From Flavobacterium sp. (GTDB lineage: Bacteria; Bacteroidota; Bacteroidia; Flavobacteriales; Flavobacteriaceae), in assembly GCA_017984835.1 (NCBI GenBank), contig JAGNYR010000007.1, forward strand, positions 1-47,708: 47,708 bases of DNA. The letters are read 5' to 3'. Both the position numbers and the translations under genes were made by a program. The notes below the pieces were generated by a model. The model was not told the DNA's origin and searched no databases. It worked only from the letters and a program-made list of their open reading frames with translations. This document shows positions 17,539-25,708 of the stretch, piece after piece. Position 1 is the first letter of the stretch, and each line of letters begins with the position of its first letter.

Positions 17539-20400
17539 TTGAAAACCAAACCTAATATATACCTCCTTTTTCTGGGATTTTTCATTTTCTTAGTAGCTTG
17601 TTCTACGAAGAAAAACACCTTTTTATCTAGAAATTCACATGCACTTAGTACAGAGTACAACATTCTTTATAACGGAGGTATTGCTTTAGACAAAGGAATT
17701 TCAGATTTAAAATCACAGTATAAAGATAATTTTTGGGAAACACTTCCCGTTGAGCGCATGCAAGTAGCCAAAGATGGATTTGCTTCTGAAAAAACCAAAA
17801 ACACCAACTTTGAACGCGCAGAAGAAAAGGCCACGAAAGCCATTCAAAAACACTCGATGAACATTGAAGGGAGTGAAAAAAACCCTCAAATGGATGAGGC
17901 TCATTTACTTTTAGGTAAAACAAGGTATTATGATCAAAGGTTTGTGCCTGCTTTAGAGGCTTTTAACTATGTTTTATACAAATATCCCTACAGCGATAAG
18001 ATCCATGAAATTAAAATTTGGAGAGAAAAAACCAACATGCGTATGGACAATGACGAATTGGCCATAAATAATTTAAGAAGGTTATTGAAAGAGATCGAAT
18101 ATAAAGATCAAATTTTTGCAGATGCCCATGCCACGTTAGCCCAAGCTTTCATTAACATCAAAGAAAAAGATAGCGCGGTTGCAAAATTGAAAATCGCCAT
18201 AGAATTCACTAAATTAAACGAAGAAAAAGCCCGTTATCGATTCATATTGGGACAATTATATGAGCAATTGGGTTACAAAGACAGTGCTTTCGCTGCATTT
18301 CAAGAAATCATCGACATGAAGCGAAAATCGTCTCGTATTTATGTGATTCAAGCGCATGCCAAACAAGCCCTTCAATTTGATGTTAAAAAAGGCGATACGC
18401 TTGCCTTTTTAAAGAAGTTTGATAAATTATTAATGGATCGAGAAAACCGTCCTTTTTTGGATGTGTTAAACCATCAATTAGGACTTTTTTATGAAAAAGC
18501 CGACAACCCTGATAGAGCACTTACCTTCTATAACCAATCCCTAAAATTGAAAAAAGAGGATAAATACCTAGAAGCTTCTAATTACAGAAACATTGCCGAA
18601 ATCAAGTTCAACAAGTCGTTGTATGAAGTTGCCGGTAAATATTATGACAGCACTTTGGTTGCTTTAAATCCAAAGACTAGAGAGGCTATGTCCATTAAGA
18701 AAAAAAGAGAAAATCTAGTAGATGTAATAAAATATGAGACCCTTGTTCGCAAAAATGACAGCATCTTAAATGTCGTGGCAATGTCGGATGTGGCCAGAGA
18801 ATTATTTTATAAAAAACACATCGAAAAATTAATAGCGGCCGACCAAGAAATACAAAAAAAGGCAGATGAAAAAGCCAAACTAGACGCGATAAAAGAGGCA
18901 AATGCTAAAAATGCAGAAGTCAGCCAAGCCGCTCCAAAATCACTTGCGCCTGCTCCAACCAGTCAGTCGGGAGCTTCTGTTTTTTATTTTTATAACCCTA
19001 CAACCGTTGCTTATGGTAAGGTTGAATTTAAGAAAAAATGGGGCAATAGAACCTTAGGCGAAAATTGGAGAATGGCTAAATCGGGCGCAAATGCGAATGA
19101 AGAAGTCGAATTAACAGCCGACGAAAGCCTATCCGGTAATGGCATCCCAAAAGAAGGAGAAAAAATCAACGAAAAATATACGGTTGCCTTTTACACCAAA
19201 CAGTTACCAACCAACCGAGACACGATCGCAAATTTGATAAAAGACAGAAATTTTGCCTACTATCAATTAGGGATAATTTATAAAGAAAAGTTTAAAGAAT
19301 ATGCTCGAGCAACCAATAAATTAGAAACCTTATTATCCAACAAACCGGAGGAGCGATTGGTCCTTCCGTCGATGTACAATCTGTTTAAAATGTACGAAAT
19401 TGTTGATAAAAGTAAGGCGGCTGAAATGAAATTGAAAATTTCTCAATTGTATCCCGATTCTAGATATGCTCAAATCATCAATAACTCGGATGCAGCCCAG
19501 TCGGTAACTTCTACTCCAGAAGCCACCTTTATGCAATTATACAAAGACTTTGAAAAAGGCATGGTTAGAGAAGTTTTTACGGAAACAAATCTAGCTATTG
19601 AACAATATACGGGAGAAGATATTCTACCAAAACTTGAATTTTTAAAAGCCAATATTCTTGCAAAAACAAAAGGCTTGGATGAATATAAAAAGCACTTAAA
19701 TTATATTGCATTAACCTACCCAAATTCGAAAGAAGGGAAAGAAGCAGAAAGTTTTTTAAAGACCAGAATACCTTATTTAGAGTCGCTTACCTTCAATTCT
19801 GAAACCCCTGCTAGCTGGAAAATAGTTTACCAAGCAAATGATTTAAAAGATAAAAGTAAGATTGCTTTGATTGAAAAACTAAGCAAGTTTATCAAGGATC
19901 AAGACAATGAAAACATCACGTTGTCGACAGATCTTTATACATTGGATCAAAACTTTATTGTAGTCCATGGTTTTAAATCGAAAGAAGGTGCTACCAATGC
20001 CTCAATCGTTTTGAAAGAAATTAAAGAATATAAAGTAGCCGACATTCCTTTTATCATTTCAAACGAGAACTATAAAATTGTTCAAATGAAAAAACTGTTT
20101 GAAGCCTATGTTTCTGAAGGTTGGCTTTCAAAACCGTTGGCGATAAAAGCCAATAAATTGAAAACCACGAGTACTTCAGAGCCTGAAAAATCTACGAGTG
20201 TTACAAAAGAAGCCGTTAAAAACGCACTTAATAATAGCCAGCCAGCCGCAAAAGATAAAACTGCGGCAGACAAGAATAATACTCCACAGTCTAACAATCC
20301 TGGAGCCGGAATGAACAATGATAATTTGCCAGGCGGTTTTGATGCACCTGCACCCAACTTGCAACCAGCGCAAACCATTCAACCAGGAATAAAAAAATAA
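17539..20400 (+). CDS. sprE: Gliding motility / type IX secretion lipoprotein SprE (PorW)
   Basis: This 953-residue protein starts at TTG with a lipoprotein signal peptide ending LVAC (Cys21). The mature start STKKNTFLSRNSHALSTEYN is typical of SprE/PorW, a periplasmic lipoprotein needed for type IX secretion and gliding in Flavobacterium. Most of the protein is a run of TPR-like helical repeats (about residues 115-400 and 570-700). It ends in a low-complexity tail rich in Ala, Asn and Pro. At 953 residues it seems somewhat longer than the Flavobacterium johnsoniae protein as I recall it (about 870). The bactofilin gene follows after 4 bases. Confidence 0.88.
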   Translation: MKTKPNIYLLFLGFFIFLVACSTKKNTFLSRNSHALSTEYNILYNGGIALDKGISDLKSQYKDNFWETLPVERMQVAKDGFASEKTKNTNFERAEEKATKAIQKHSMNIEGSEKNPQMDEAHLLLGKTRYYDQRFVPALEAFNYVLYKYPYSDKIHEIKIWREKTNMRMDNDELAINNLRRLLKEIEYKDQIFADAHATLAQAFINIKEKDSAVAKLKIAIEFTKLNEEKARYRFILGQLYEQLGYKDSAFAAFQEIIDMKRKSSRIYVIQAHAKQALQFDVKKGDTLAFLKKFDKLLMDRENRPFLDVLNHQLGLFYEKADNPDRALTFYNQSLKLKKEDKYLEASNYRNIAEIKFNKSLYEVAGKYYDSTLVALNPKTREAMSIKKKRENLVDVIKYETLVRKNDSILNVVAMSDVARELFYKKHIEKLIAADQEIQKKADEKAKLDAIKEANAKNAEVSQAAPKSLAPAPTSQSGASVFYFYNPTTVAYGKVEFKKKWGNRTLGENWRMAKSGANANEEVELTADESLSGNGIPKEGEKINEKYTVAFYTKQLPTNRDTIANLIKDRNFAYYQLGIIYKEKFKEYARATNKLETLLSNKPEERLVLPSMYNLFKMYEIVDKSKAAEMKLKISQLYPDSRYAQIINNSDAAQSVTSTPEATFMQLYKDFEKGMVREVFTETNLAIEQYTGEDILPKLEFLKANILAKTKGLDEYKKHLNYIALTYPNSKEGKEAESFLKTRIPYLESLTFNSETPASWKIVYQANDLKDKSKIALIEKLSKFIKDQDNENITLSTDLYTLDQNFIVVHGFKSKEGATNASIVLKEIKEYKVADIPFIISNENYKIVQMKKLFEAYVSEGWLSKPLAIKANKLKTTSTSEPEKSTSVTKEAVKNALNNSQPAAKDKTAADKNNTPQSNNPGAGMNNDNLPGGFDAPAPNLQPAQTIQPGIKK

Positions 20401-20404
20401 AATC

Positions 20405-20803
20405 ATGTTTGAAAAAAATAAAAAACCCTACACCGATTTATTAGGTAAAACCAATAGAATTGTAGAAGGAACCGCAATTAAAGGAAACATACTATCGTCT
20501 GCCGATTTTAGATTGGACGGACAATTACTTGGTGATTTTCAATCAAAAGGAAAACTAGTCGTGGGACCTACCGGAAGCGTAATGGGTAACATTATTTGTG
20601 AAAATTGCGACATAGAAGGAAAATTTGAAGGCAAAATTCAAGTGTTGGAAACCTTAACCCTTAAAGAAGGTGCTTTTGTAAAAGGAGAAGTAATTTGCGG
20701 CAAATTATCTATTGAGCCAGGAGCAACCTTTAACGCAAGTTGCGACATGAGATCGAGCAAACCAACACCAGCACTTAATGCAACCGAACAAACAGAAGAA
20801 TAA
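20405..20803 (+). CDS. Bactofilin (polymer-forming cytoskeletal protein)
   Basis: This 132-residue protein has the bactofilin core, a right-handed beta-helix that polymerises without nucleotide and forms membrane-associated filaments. The repeats are visible as successive short hydrophobic/Gly turns: GNILSSADFRLDGQLLGDF, KLVVGPTGSVMGNIICENC, DIEGKFEGKIQVLETLTLK and GEVICGKLSIEPGATFN. Short disordered tails flank the core (residues about 18-118). It is directly downstream of sprE and overlaps the AtpZ-like gene by 26 bases, so its expression is tied to both. A role in envelope shape or in positioning the gliding/secretion machinery is a plausible inference. Confidence 0.93.
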   Translation: MFEKNKKPYTDLLGKTNRIVEGTAIKGNILSSADFRLDGQLLGDFQSKGKLVVGPTGSVMGNIICENCDIEGKFEGKIQVLETLTLKEGAFVKGEVICGKLSIEPGATFNASCDMRSSKPTPALNATEQTEE

Positions 20804-20996
20804 GTGGCTGGCCCTTATCAACATACCGTTGCAAATGGGGGTCGTTATTTTTGTATTTTCTTATTTGGGTCAATGGTTGGATGCAAAATACCCCAATGCA
20901 GACAATTATTACACTAAAGGCGTCACGATGTTTGGGGTCTTTTTGGCATTATATAATGTGTACAGGCAAGTAAATGATTTAAATAATCAGGATTAA
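20778..20996 (+). CDS. AtpZ/AtpI-family ATP synthase accessory protein
   Basis: This 72-residue protein has two transmembrane helices (about residues 12-30 and 44-62) separated by a short loop, WLDAKYPNADNYYT. The first helix ends with FSYLGQWLDAKY, the pattern of AtpZ/AtpI proteins, which assist assembly of the c ring or Mg import during ATP synthase biogenesis. The start ATG lies inside the bactofilin gene, giving a 26-base overlap and probable translational coupling. The position at the head of the atp genes agrees with the assignment. Confidence 0.85.
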   Translation: MQPNKQKNKWLALINIPLQMGVVIFVFSYLGQWLDAKYPNADNYYTKGVTMFGVFLALYNVYRQVNDLNNQD

Positions 20997-21002
20997 TTAG
21001 GA

Positions 21003-21383
21003 ATGAAAATCAATTTTATTAAATCCATCGGTTTCAATCTAGCTATTGCCTTATTTTTATATTTGAGCCATAATATTGTTTTTCAAAAAACACTTCAAGC
21101 CTATCATTTTACCTTAGAATCCACCTATCTTTTTTTTGCCGGTTTTTTAGTGATTATCACCACCACCACACATATTATTAACCAAAAAAACAAAGACATT
21201 GTGGGATTGGTATATTTATTAATTACAGGGGTAAAATTAATATTGACGTACATTCTGTTCAAATCAGCAATTGATTCTAGCAATAAAAATACGGAGGAAA
21301 GACTCATGATTTTTGGACTTTTTATTCTATTTTTGCTAATAGAAACGGTTAGTACAATTAGGTTATTGAATAAAAAGCAATAA
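21003..21383 (+). CDS. Four-helix membrane protein in the AtpI position (DUF6168-like)
   Basis: This 126-residue protein has four hydrophobic helices and a Lys-rich C-terminus. It lies 6 bases after the AtpZ-like gene and before atpB, where other bacteria encode AtpI. I recall a flavobacterial family, DUF6168, of this size and place, but I cannot confirm membership. Two features resemble AtpI: the four-helix layout and the location. It may take part in ATP synthase assembly, which is inference from position only. Confidence 0.75.
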   Translation: MKINFIKSIGFNLAIALFLYLSHNIVFQKTLQAYHFTLESTYLFFAGFLVIITTTTHIINQKNKDIVGLVYLLITGVKLILTYILFKSAIDSSNKNTEERLMIFGLFILFLLIETVSTIRLLNKKQ

Positions 21384-21430
21384 TAAGGTATAAAATACAT
21401 TAATTTGATTAAAAAAAATCAATTATCTAT

Positions 21431-21460
21431 TTGAAATAGTAATAAAAAATGTACCTTTGC
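21431..21460 (+). promoter_or_regulatory. Promoter of the atpBEFHAG operon
   Basis: TTG at 21431-21433 and TACCTTTGC at 21452-21460 are separated by 18 bases, a canonical Bacteroidota promoter (TTG, 17-23 bases, TAnnTTTGc). Transcription would start near 21465 and give a leader of about 37 bases before atpB. A short stem (TTGATT with AATCAA, 21405-21422) precedes it. It lets the ATP synthase genes be transcribed independently of sprE. Confidence 0.7.
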
Positions 21461-21501
21461 ACCAAATTTTAGAAACCTTAAAATTTAAGTAAAATAAAGA
21501 T

Positions 21502-22647
21502 ATGGTGATTTCAAAAAAACCACTCCATTTTATTGCCGCGTTATTCATAGCATTTATGCCATTGATTTCGAGTGCAAATACTACAAATGACACAACTAAA
21601 GTTGAAGCCCACGCGACTGCAACTAAAGAAGTTTCTCATGAAGAAAAACACGCTGAACCAGCAACTCAAAAAGAAAAAATTAAGGAGTTCATCAACCATC
21701 ACTTATTAGATTCTCATAGTTTTAATTTCAATGCAAACGAAGAAACAGGAGAACATTATGGTTTTTCATTACCTATCATTTTATGGGATAATGGTTTTCA
21801 AGTATTTTCATCATCAGAATTCCATAACGGAGAAAAAGTAGCGGAACACAATGGAAATTTTTATGTGTTACATCATGAAAAAATCTATAAAGTAGCCGAT
21901 GCTTCAGGAGAATTAAACGAAGAGCATGGACACCCTACCAATGTTAGACCATTAGATTTATCTATTACTAAAAGTGTTTTGGGAATCATTGGAACAGCAT
22001 TATTGATGTTTTTCTTATTCACAGGTTTGGCAAAATCATATGGTAAAAATGGTGGTATTGCTAAAGGTGCTGGAAGATTTTTTGAACCATTGGTTATTTA
22101 CATTAGAGATGAAATGGCCATTCCTAATATTGGAGAAAAGAATTATAAAAAATACATGAGTTACTTATTAACGGTGTTTTTCTTTATTTTCTTTTTAAAT
22201 ATTTTAGGATTAACTCCTTTTGGATTCAACATTACAGGAAATATTGCTATTACATTTTCTTTGGCAATTTTGACTTATTTAATTACCACTTTTACAGCAA
22301 ATAAAAACTATTGGAGTCACATGTTGTGGATGCCAGGAGTGCCTGTATTATTAAAACCATTTTTGGCATTGATCGAATTGCTAGGAACGATAATCAAACC
22401 GTTCTCATTAATGATTCGTTTGTATGCAAACATGTTGGCGGGTCACGTGGTATTAATGAGTATCATTGCCTTGATGTTTTTCTTTAAAAGTTGGATTGGA
22501 AGTCCATTGTCTTTTGCTTTGGCATTTTTCCTTTCAATCTTAGAGATCTTAGTAGCATTTTTACAAGCGTATATTTTCACAATGTTAACTTCTTTATATT
22601 TTGGAGCTGGAAACGAAGAGCACCACCATGAAGAAGCACATCACTAA
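21502..22647 (+). CDS. atpB: F-type ATP synthase subunit a
   Basis: This 381-residue subunit forms the proton half-channels of the F0 motor. The conserved stator Arg is in SLMIRLYANM (about R306), followed by the family helix. Compared with the 271-residue E. coli protein it has a long N-terminal extension: a signal-like helix (residues 9-25) and an acidic, His-containing periplasmic segment (about 26-150), as known in Bacteroidota. The C-terminus GNEEHHHEEAHH is His/Glu rich. ATG at 21502 gives the signal-like start and follows the promoter directly. Confidence 0.95.
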   Translation: MVISKKPLHFIAALFIAFMPLISSANTTNDTTKVEAHATATKEVSHEEKHAEPATQKEKIKEFINHHLLDSHSFNFNANEETGEHYGFSLPIILWDNGFQVFSSSEFHNGEKVAEHNGNFYVLHHEKIYKVADASGELNEEHGHPTNVRPLDLSITKSVLGIIGTALLMFFLFTGLAKSYGKNGGIAKGAGRFFEPLVIYIRDEMAIPNIGEKNYKKYMSYLLTVFFFIFFLNILGLTPFGFNITGNIAITFSLAILTYLITTFTANKNYWSHMLWMPGVPVLLKPFLALIELLGTIIKPFSLMIRLYANMLAGHVVLMSIIALMFFFKSWIGSPLSFALAFFLSILEILVAFLQAYIFTMLTSLYFGAGNEEHHHEEAHH

Positions 22648-22709
22648 GGACTTTTGGCTAACGCCTTTTGTCTTATAAAAATGAATGTTTAATTTTTAAT
22701 ATATATATT

Positions 22710-22901
22710 ATGCAAATTCCAGAAATTGTTGGAGCAGGATTAATTGTAATCGGAGCAGGTTTAGGTATTGGTAAAATTGGTGGTTCAGCAATGGACGCAA
22801 TTGCACGTCAACCAGAAGCTTCAGGAAAAATCCAAACGGCTATGATTATTGCAGCCGCTCTTATTGAAGGTATTGGTTTCGCTGCTTTATTCGCGAAATA
22901 A
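22710..22901 (+). CDS. atpE: F-type ATP synthase subunit c
   Basis: This 63-residue hairpin protein forms the rotating c ring in the membrane. Helix 1 has the Gly-rich packing motif GAGLIVIGAGLGIGKIGG, the loop is ARQPEASGK, and helix 2 holds the ion-binding Glu53 in AALIEGIGFAAL. The residue after Glu is Gly rather than Ser or Thr, which points to proton rather than sodium coupling. An in-frame TTG at 22668 would add 14 residues of no family likeness, so the ATG at 22710 is chosen. A strong hairpin follows the stop codon by 10 bases. Confidence 0.95.
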   Translation: MQIPEIVGAGLIVIGAGLGIGKIGGSAMDAIARQPEASGKIQTAMIIAAALIEGIGFAALFAK

Positions 22902-22911
22902 TAACAAACAG

Positions 22912-22951
22912 AACAATAGTTATAACGGTTGGTTATAACTATTGTTTATTT
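22912..22951 (+). terminator. Strong hairpin after atpE, possible partial terminator or mRNA stabiliser
   Basis: Perfect 15-base arms, AACAATAGTTATAAC (22912-22926) and its complement (22932-22946), enclose a 5-base loop GGTTG. A T-rich tract follows (TTATTTTATTTATT). It lies between atpE and atpF in the same operon, so it cannot be a full stop unless atpF has its own promoter, which I do not see. It probably lowers downstream transcription or protects the atpE message. Confidence 0.75.
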
Positions 22952-22981
22952 TATTTATTAAAAAATTAATTTAAAGATAGT

Positions 22982-23482
22982 ATGGAAAAGTTAATAAATG
23001 ATTTTTCATTTGGATTGTTTATTTGGCAAATAGTAATATTTGTTGGATTGATTCTATTATTAAAAAAATTCGCTTGGAAACCAATTCTTGACGCAGTTAA
23101 CGAAAGAGAAGAAGGAATCAAAAATGCATTATTATCAGCTGAAAATGCTAAAAAAGAAATGCAAAATCTTCAAGCAGATAATGAAAAATTAATTGCAGAA
23201 GCAAGAGCGGAACGCGAGTCAATGTTGAAAGACGCTCGTGAAATCAAAGAAAAAATGATTGCTGATGCCAAAGCAGAAGCAAGTGCTCAAGGTGAGAAAA
23301 TGATTGAACAAGCGAAAGCAGCGATTGCATCAGAAAAAAATGCAGCCATGGCCGAATTGAAAAATCAAGTTTCTTCTTTGTCATTAGAAATTGCAGAAAA
23401 AGTATTAAGAGACGAATTATCTAACAAAGAATCTCAAACCAAATTGGTAGAGAAAATGTTGGGTGACGCTAAATTAAACTAA
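22982..23482 (+). CDS. atpF: F-type ATP synthase subunit b
   Basis: This 166-residue subunit is the peripheral stalk. It has one N-terminal membrane helix (FGLFIWQIVIFVGLILLLKK, about residues 10-29) and a long charged coiled coil rich in Ala, Glu and Lys (about 40-150), the normal architecture. The motif KFAWKPILDAVNEREEGI after the helix is standard for subunit b. It follows the hairpin and is 5 bases before atpH, in the usual F0-F1 order. Confidence 0.95.
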   Translation: MEKLINDFSFGLFIWQIVIFVGLILLLKKFAWKPILDAVNEREEGIKNALLSAENAKKEMQNLQADNEKLIAEARAERESMLKDAREIKEKMIADAKAEASAQGEKMIEQAKAAIASEKNAAMAELKNQVSSLSLEIAEKVLRDELSNKESQTKLVEKMLGDAKLN

Positions 23483-23487
23483 TCAAT

Positions 23488-24015
23488 ATGTCAAGAGCAG
23501 CGATTAGATATGCAAAAGCAATATTAGAGTTTGCTACCGATGCGAATAAAGCAGCGGCAGTAAATGAGGACATGAAATCAATTGGAACAACTATTAATAG
23601 TAACCAAGAATTAAGCGATTTCTTATCCAATCCAATCATCAAGCAAGAGGTTAAAAATGCTGCGTTGAAAGAAGTTTTTTCTTCGGTTCAGCCAGAAACT
23701 AACAAATTGTTTGACTTATTGTTGGAAAACAAAAGATTTGAAATTCTAAGTGCTATTTCATCAGAATATTCTACTTTGTTTGACGCTAACAACGGAGTTC
23801 AATCTGCAACTGTTACAACGGCAATTGAAATGACCCCAGAATTAGAGCAACAAGTATTAGCAAAAATAGCTACTTTTTCAAGCAAAAAGATCACAATTGA
23901 AAACACGGTAGATCCTTCCATTATTGGTGGATTTATTCTAAGAATAGGCGACATGCAATACAATGCTTCCGTTGCCAACAAGTTACAAGAGTTAAAAAGA
24001 GAGTTTAGTAATTAA
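23488..24015 (+). CDS. atpH: F-type ATP synthase subunit delta
   Basis: This 175-residue subunit joins the peripheral stalk to the top of the F1 head. The N-terminal helical domain begins RAAIRYAKAILEFA, the usual subunit delta start (ATPase OSCP/delta family), and the C-terminal part has the motif VDPSIIGGFILRIGDMQYNA, typical for the family (DPSLIGGFVLRIGD-like). It lies between atpF and atpA, with 24 bases to atpA. Length is normal. Confidence 0.95.
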   Translation: MSRAAIRYAKAILEFATDANKAAAVNEDMKSIGTTINSNQELSDFLSNPIIKQEVKNAALKEVFSSVQPETNKLFDLLLENKRFEILSAISSEYSTLFDANNGVQSATVTTAIEMTPELEQQVLAKIATFSSKKITIENTVDPSIIGGFILRIGDMQYNASVANKLQELKREFSN

Positions 24016-24039
24016 GATTACCATTAAAGATATATCAAA

Positions 24040-25617
24040 ATGGCAGAAATTAAACCAGCTGAAATTTCAGCAATATTAAAACAACAATTATCAGGTTTTG
24101 AATCTGGTGCATCGTTAGAAGAGGTAGGTACAGTATTACAAGTAGGTGATGGTATCGCTCGTGTGTATGGATTATCAAATGCTCAATATGGTGAGTTGGT
24201 TCAATTCGACAACGGATTGGAAGCGATCGTATTGAACTTAGAAGAAGACAACGTAGGGGTTGTACTTTTAGGACCTTCTACAGGAATTAAAGAAGGTTCA
24301 ACAGTAAAACGTACCCAACGTATCGCTTCATTAAAAGTGGGTGAGCAAATTGTAGGTCGTGTTGTAAATACTTTAGGTCAACCAATTGACGGTAAAGGAC
24401 CAATTGCAGGCGAATTATACGAAATGCCATTGGAAAGAAAAGCTCCTGGAGTTATCTTCCGTCAACCCGTTACAGAACCATTACAAACAGGAATTAAATC
24501 AATTGATGCCATGATTCCGGTAGGTAGAGGTCAACGTGAGTTGGTTATTGGTGACCGTCAAACTGGTAAAACGACCGTTTGTATTGACACCATCTTAAAT
24601 CAAAAAGAATTTTATGACGCAGGTCAACCTGTATATTGTATTTATGTTGCTATTGGGCAAAAAGCTTCAACAGTAGCATTAATTGCAAAAACATTGGAAG
24701 AAAAAGGAGCTATGGCTTACACAACTATTGTTGCTGCTAACGCTTCAGATCCTGCTCCAATGCAAGTTTATGCACCAATGGCAGGAGCTGCAATTGGAGA
24801 GTATTTCCGTGACTCAGGACGTCCAGCTTTGATCATTTATGATGATTTATCAAAACAAGCTGTTGCTTACCGTGAGGTGTCTCTTTTATTAAGAAGACCA
24901 CCAGGACGTGAGGCATATCCTGGAGACGTATTTTACTTACACTCTCGTTTATTAGAGCGTGCATGTAAAGTAATTGCGGATGACGATATCGCAAAAAACA
25001 TGAACGACTTACCAGAGAACTTAAAAGGAATTGTAAAAGGAGGAGGTTCATTGACTGCTTTGCCAATCATTGAAACACAAGCAGGAGACGTTTCTGCATA
25101 TATTCCAACCAACGTAATTTCGATTACAGATGGTCAAATTTTCCTTGATGGAGATTTATTCAACTCGGGAGTTAGACCTGCTATTAACGTAGGTATTTCG
25201 GTATCTCGTGTAGGAGGTAATGCTCAAATTAAATCAATGAAAAAAGTAGCAGGAACTTTAAAACTTGACCAAGCTCAATTCCGTGAATTGGAAGCGTTTG
25301 CTAAATTTGGTTCTGATTTGGATGCGGTTACTTTAAACGTAATTGAAAAAGGAAAAAGAAACGTAGAAATCTTGAAACAAGCAGTAAATGATCCATATAC
25401 TGTAGAAGATCAGGTGGCTATTATCTATGCAGGTTCTAAAAACTTGTTGAGAAATGTTCCTGTTGAAAAAGTAAAAGAATTTGAAAGAAATTATATCGAA
25501 TTCTTAAACAACAAACACAGAGATACACTTAACGCATTAAAAGCTGGTAAATTCACAGACGAAATTACCGATGTTTTAGAAAATGTAGCAAAAGAAATCG
25601 CAGCTAATTATAATTAA
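24040..25617 (+). CDS. atpA: F-type ATP synthase subunit alpha
   Basis: This 525-residue subunit forms the non-catalytic sites of the F1 hexamer. The Walker A motif is GDRQTGKT (residues 171-178), the Walker B region is [18 protein letters not shown], and the sequence [19 protein letters not shown] carries the adjacent family signature; [15 protein letters not shown] contains the Arg finger that reaches the catalytic site of the beta subunit. The beta subunit gene is not in this window. Codon use looks highly optimised compared with the polysaccharide genes, as expected for an abundant protein. Confidence 0.97.
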   Translation: MAEIKPAEISAILKQQLSGFESGASLEEVGTVLQVGDGIARVYGLSNAQYGELVQFDNGLEAIVLNLEEDNVGVVLLGPSTGIKEGSTVKRTQRIASLKVGEQIVGRVVNTLGQPIDGKGPIAGELYEMPLERKAPGVIFRQPVTEPLQTGIKSIDAMIPVGRGQRELVIGDRQTGKTTVCIDTILNQKEFYDAGQPVYCIYVAIGQKASTVALIAKTLEEKGAMAYTTIVAANASDPAPMQVYAPMAGAAIGEYFRDSGRPALIIYDDLSKQAVAYREVSLLLRRPPGREAYPGDVFYLHSRLLERACKVIADDDIAKNMNDLPENLKGIVKGGGSLTALPIIETQAGDVSAYIPTNVISITDGQIFLDGDLFNSGVRPAINVGISVSRVGGNAQIKSMKKVAGTLKLDQAQFRELEAFAKFGSDLDAVTLNVIEKGKRNVEILKQAVNDPYTVEDQVAIIYAGSKNLLRNVPVEKVKEFERNYIEFLNNKHRDTLNALKAGKFTDEITDVLENVAKEIAANYN

Positions 25618-25620
25618 TCG

Positions 25621-25701
25621 TATTAAGTATCAAGTAGTAAGACCAAAACTTTCATAAAACAAAGCATAAATGTCTTACTACTTCATACTAAAATCTTAAT
25701 A
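25621..25701. repeat. Intergenic inverted repeat between atpA and atpG
   Basis: The 12-base arms AAGTAGTAAGAC (25632-25643) and GTCTTACTACTT (25672-25683) are perfectly complementary across a 28-base loop. Beyond one mismatch the pairing continues, and TATTAA (25621-25626) pairs with TTAATA (25696-25701). It sits within the operon, has no T-tract and has the look of a dispersed hairpin repeat. Similar TATCAAGTA-rich hairpins are common between genes in Flavobacterium as I recall them. Confidence 0.65.
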
Positions 25702-25708
25702 CAATAAC

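Noticed and set aside
22668..22709. N-terminal extension of subunit c from an in-frame TTG
   Set aside because: The extra 14 residues do not fit the c-subunit family and lie directly after atpB; the ATG at 22710 gives the expected start.
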